A DNA stretch of 52,586 bases from Candidatus Poribacteria bacterium (GTDB lineage: Bacteria > Poribacteria > WGA-4E > WGA-3G). Position numbers and translations under genes: made by a program. Numbering within the stretch: the first letter of the stretch is position 1; each line of letters opens with the position of its first letter. Below the pieces are notes generated by a model. It saw only the letters and a list, made by a program, of their open reading frames with translations, had not been told where the DNA came from and did no database searches. Positions 50,293-52,586 of the stretch are shown here, piece after piece. The DNA is taken from NCBI GenBank assembly GCA_012270865.1, contig JAAXHL010000093.1:1-52586 (forward strand), written 5' to 3'.

Positions 50293-51117
50293 CTACTCCC
50301 ACCGCGCCCAGGCATTTGGTGAAACATATCCTTCGTCAATGTATGGGTCTTCGCCGGTGACAGTGATAACGCCTCGGTAATTTCGCTGTCCTTTCCAGCC
50401 TAACCATGATGCTGTCGAGCAGTAGTGGCTGACAAGGATACGTCGGAATGTATTGCTACGGTTCTTTTTGGAACGGTGCAAAAGGTAGCCGTTGAAAAAG
50501 AGGACACTACCGGCTGACATTTCAATCGGAATTTCGTTTGTGTCATCAAAGCCGACAGCTTCGTGGCAACTGTCGAATTCGTGGCGTTTGTCGTGTGGAA
50601 AACGGTCATAGATGACACCGGAGCGGTGGCTGTCCGGTAGCACCCAAAGGCAGCCGTTCTCGACTGTGGCATCGTCTAAGGTAATCCACGCACCGATGAG
50701 TGACCGATCGCGTGTCGGGATTGGGTGTTCGTCCTGATGCCACGGGTTCCCGGTATGTCCGGGTACTTTGCCTAACATCATTGACTGCATACATTTTACG
50801 CCGCCATCCCAAAATGGGATGTGTGCGCCGACAATCACGCGGAGCACTTCGCAAATCTTCGGATGTTCGATGTAATGCCGGACGAGTGGACTAAAGACGT
50901 GCGGTTCGCCGACACACATGATTCTATCTAATACTTCCACTTCGCTCGCTGTTTTCGGCATGGGTGGAATAGCATCGCAAGCGTAATCGCCACGAAAGAT
51001 TTTCAGCATCTCTGCTTTCAAATTGTCGCATTCTTCCTGTGTAATCAGGTCAGGGAGCATTAGATATCCGTCATTGATATATGATTTTGCCCAAAGGTGA
51101 GACTGTTCTTGTAGCAT
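50293..51117 (-). CDS. Phytanoyl-CoA dioxygenase (PhyH) family protein
   Basis: Protein of 274 residues. The iron-site motif is NPWHQDEHPIPTRD (H-x-D), with the distal His in YLLHRSKKNRSN and an Arg in NTFRRILVSHY for 2-oxoglutarate. The start at 51117 (MLQEQSHLW) has AAGGAAGT just upstream; a frame from 51138 has no Shine-Dalgarno. Cytosolic. It is the first of a tandem PhyH pair on the minus strand. The third PhyH (26121) is distant in the window and on the other strand. The substrate is unknown. Confidence 0.92.
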   Translation of the reverse strand: MLQEQSHLWAKSYINDGYLMLPDLITQEECDNLKAEMLKIFRGDYACDAIPPMPKTASEVEVLDRIMCVGEPHVFSPLVRHYIEHPKICEVLRVIVGAHIPFWDGGVKCMQSMMLGKVPGHTGNPWHQDEHPIPTRDRSLIGAWITLDDATVENGCLWVLPDSHRSGVIYDRFPHDKRHEFDSCHEAVGFDDTNEIPIEMSAGSVLFFNGYLLHRSKKNRSNTFRRILVSHYCSTASWLGWKGQRNYRGVITVTGEDPYIDEGYVSPNAWARWE

Positions 51118-51207
51118 TTTACTTCCTTTCACAGGCATGATGTCTGATTATATGCGATTTCTGAAATTGTTGTCAAATCCATTGTACTGTTATTCAGTCA
51201 CAAGTAG

Positions 51208-52575
51208 TTACTCACCACCGGATGGTTTGTTGGGTATGACTGTGTTAACTATTCGGTGCATTGGACCGGAACTATCCGGACGACTCGTTTTCACCGAAAG
51301 ATATCCACTTTGATTTGCATCGAAGATAGCTTCAGTGGATGCCAATAGTACCGCATCTCGAGTTTCCTGATTTTCTCCTGCTGCTTCAGCAAACGCCTTA
51401 AAAGTTGCCAAAGCATTCTGACGATGACGGTTGATAGTCTCTAAGTGTTTCTCAGCTGTATAGTTCTTAATGGAACGATTGAGCAAAAGAAAGATTAAGG
51501 AAAGAAAGAAACCTTTGGTAAAAAGATTTTGTAGAATGTGGGGTAACTGGCTTCCTGTAGGTTCCAAATGCTTCAATAACTCCCAAAAAATGTAACCAAA
51601 TCCAAGAGTCAAAATGACTGTGACTCCGAGCCAAATCCAAGCTCCTGTTTGATGCTTATCTGCTTGGTCCGCAAAAATTTTCTCGTGATCCGAGATTGAC
51701 TTCTTCCGTAGTTGATTCTCTAACTCAAGCTTAAGTCGACTAACTTCACTTTGTGTTTCTGCTAGTTCTGCCGTGGCCTTGTCGTTAATTTCTCTCGTCC
51801 TATTAATTTCAGTGTTGAGGTTTTCTACGGCATTGGTAACAGTAGTATTAATATGAGACTCGAATTCCTCAACTTGTTTTGATTTTAAGTATGCTATGGT
51901 TTGGCTTAATGAACCCTTCACAGAACTACAGAAGAGAGAAATATCTTGTAAAAGATCAGTATATGTCTCTGTTGGATTTTCACCACTAATCTCAAAATCT
52001 GCTATTGCTTGTAGTTTCTCATAAAGTTGTTGTAAATGATTCCCGATACTTTGTACTCTCTCTTTTGGCAAATTGATTAACCACTCGCGCGGAGAAGTTA
52101 GTACCTCTTGTAACATTCCATGAGCAATTAATAAGTTTTGATGTACAGGTTCAAAACTAAATCCTGCTCCTGACAAGTCCATGCGTTTTAAGTTATCTAA
52201 GTCAGTTTCGTCCAAATTAAACTTTTTTAAAAAGTCAGTGAACCCTTCGTCTGTTCCCTGCGGACCTTGACCTGTATTGGGATTCGCTCTTAGGCGAGAA
52301 AGCATTGTCTCAGTGTCCTCTAAAGCAAGAGGTTGTTTCTCGTCATCGGATAACTCTGTGACTTGCACCACAGGGTTGTTTTCTTCATCACTTTCCCTTT
52401 CAAGATAATAAGACTTCTGAAACTTAAAGTCTGCTAACAATGCCTTTCTTCCAGATTCTTCAACCCAAATCAGTAGACTTTCAGAGAGAGTAATTTTTTT
52501 GGTTTTAAATTCGTTTCGCAGAGCAAACCAATTTTTTTCACTTCTGTCAACTGTTAAAAAATTATCTGATATTTC
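51208..52575 (-). CDS. Coiled-coil protein with two central membrane helices, start unresolved at the window edge
   Basis: I do not recognise this protein. The frame runs from 51208 up to an in-frame TGA at 52576-52578. The first 135 codons are acidic and include EENNPVVQVTELSDDEKQ. Residues about 200-260 (counted from a TTG at 52440) form a coiled coil (NLNTEINRTREINDKATAELAETQSEVSRLKLELENQLRKK). Two hydrophobic segments follow: GAWIWLGVTVILTLGFGYIFWELL and FFLSLIFLLLN. A soluble tail ends in RIVNTVIPNKPSGGE. Between 52440 and 52575 the frame still reads as protein (NWFALRNEFKTKKITLSES...), yet there is no ATG. The true start may be TTG 52440 or lie beyond a frameshift or the window edge. 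Confidence 0.6.
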   Translation of the reverse strand, partial: EISDNFLTVDRSEKNWFALRNEFKTKKITLSESLLIWVEESGRKALLADFKFQKSYYLERESDEENNPVVQVTELSDDEKQPLALEDTETMLSRLRANPNTGQGPQGTDEGFTDFLKKFNLDETDLDNLKRMDLSGAGFSFEPVHQNLLIAHGMLQEVLTSPREWLINLPKERVQSIGNHLQQLYEKLQAIADFEISGENPTETYTDLLQDISLFCSSVKGSLSQTIAYLKSKQVEEFESHINTTVTNAVENLNTEINRTREINDKATAELAETQSEVSRLKLELENQLRKKSISDHEKIFADQADKHQTGAWIWLGVTVILTLGFGYIFWELLKHLEPTGSQLPHILQNLFTKGFFLSLIFLLLNRSIKNYTAEKHLETINRHRQNALATFKAFAEAAGENQETRDAVLLASTEAIFDANQSGYLSVKTSRPDSSGPMHRIVNTVIPNKPSGGE

Positions 52576-52586
52576 TCAGAAGTTAT

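Noticed and set aside
1..52586. tRNA or rRNA genes
   Set aside because: I looked through the intergenic gaps and saw no cloverleaf pattern with a T-loop motif or rRNA-like sequence.

Overview
The window looks like bacterial chromosome from an uncultured, sponge- or marine-type lineage. Candidatus Poribacteria or a close relative is the best guess. That rests on gene content only: three PhyH-family dioxygenases, a sulfatase-fold hydrolase, a WD40 protein, a DUF6785-type membrane protein and PorV-like barrels, all at mid GC, with intergenic regions packed with short palindromic and MITE-like repeats. No rRNA, tRNA, CRISPR array or prophage was seen.

Layout. 0-6.6 kb: a TPR protein, a decayed TPR fragment, a glycosyltransferase translationally coupled to a DUF368/PopT-type polyprenyl-phosphate transporter, a small unknown protein, NAD kinase and RecN. 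6.9-13.5 kb: a 1212-residue fused indolepyruvate-type ferredoxin oxidoreductase, AroE, a ZapA-like protein and an M48 membrane protease. 13.6-18.6 kb: an OmpA-like lipoprotein, an outer-membrane barrel, an O-antigen-ligase-like protein and a sulfatase-fold enzyme with Thr at the nucleophile position. 18.7-24.0 kb: a degraded region (chimeric remains of an STT3-like gene and a MacB-like permease), then a WD40 protein, a secreted Cys-rich protein and a frameshifted ECF sigma factor, all on the minus strand. 24.1-29.8 kb: repeats, an MDR dehydrogenase divergent from a PhyH dioxygenase, a TnpB element and a sugar-phosphate nucleotidyltransferase. 29.8-33.8 kb, minus strand: RsgA, a TIM-barrel isomerase, a trypsin-like protease fused to a holin-like membrane domain, and the isoprenyl transferase UppS. 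34.1-41.2 kb: a large unknown membrane protein, a P-type-ATPase-like protein lacking every catalytic signature, homoserine kinase and an aminotransferase. 41.2-49.4 kb: a repeat-rich stretch, then an envelope cluster on the minus strand (SppA fused to a barrel, Pcm, a PorV/PorQ-like barrel, an Fn3/FlgD-Ig protein, a YCF48-like protein). 49.4 kb to the end: two adjacent PhyH dioxygenases and a coiled-coil membrane protein running into the window edge.

Themes. Polyprenyl-phosphate glycan chemistry recurs (UppS, GT2, PopT, nucleotidyltransferase, O-antigen ligase, STT3 remnant), as do outer-membrane barrels and surface proteins. Two genes carry single-base frameshifts in homopolymer runs, which may be decay or sequencing error.

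The strongest unexplained signals are: the catalytically dead P-type ATPase homologue with an intact reading frame; the ECF sigma / Cys-rich secreted / WD40 cassette; a dispersed element of up to about 95 bp that carries a Shine-Dalgarno-like core and sits just upstream of genes in five of six copies; and at least three families of inverted-repeat elements, one with perfect 8-bp target-site duplications.
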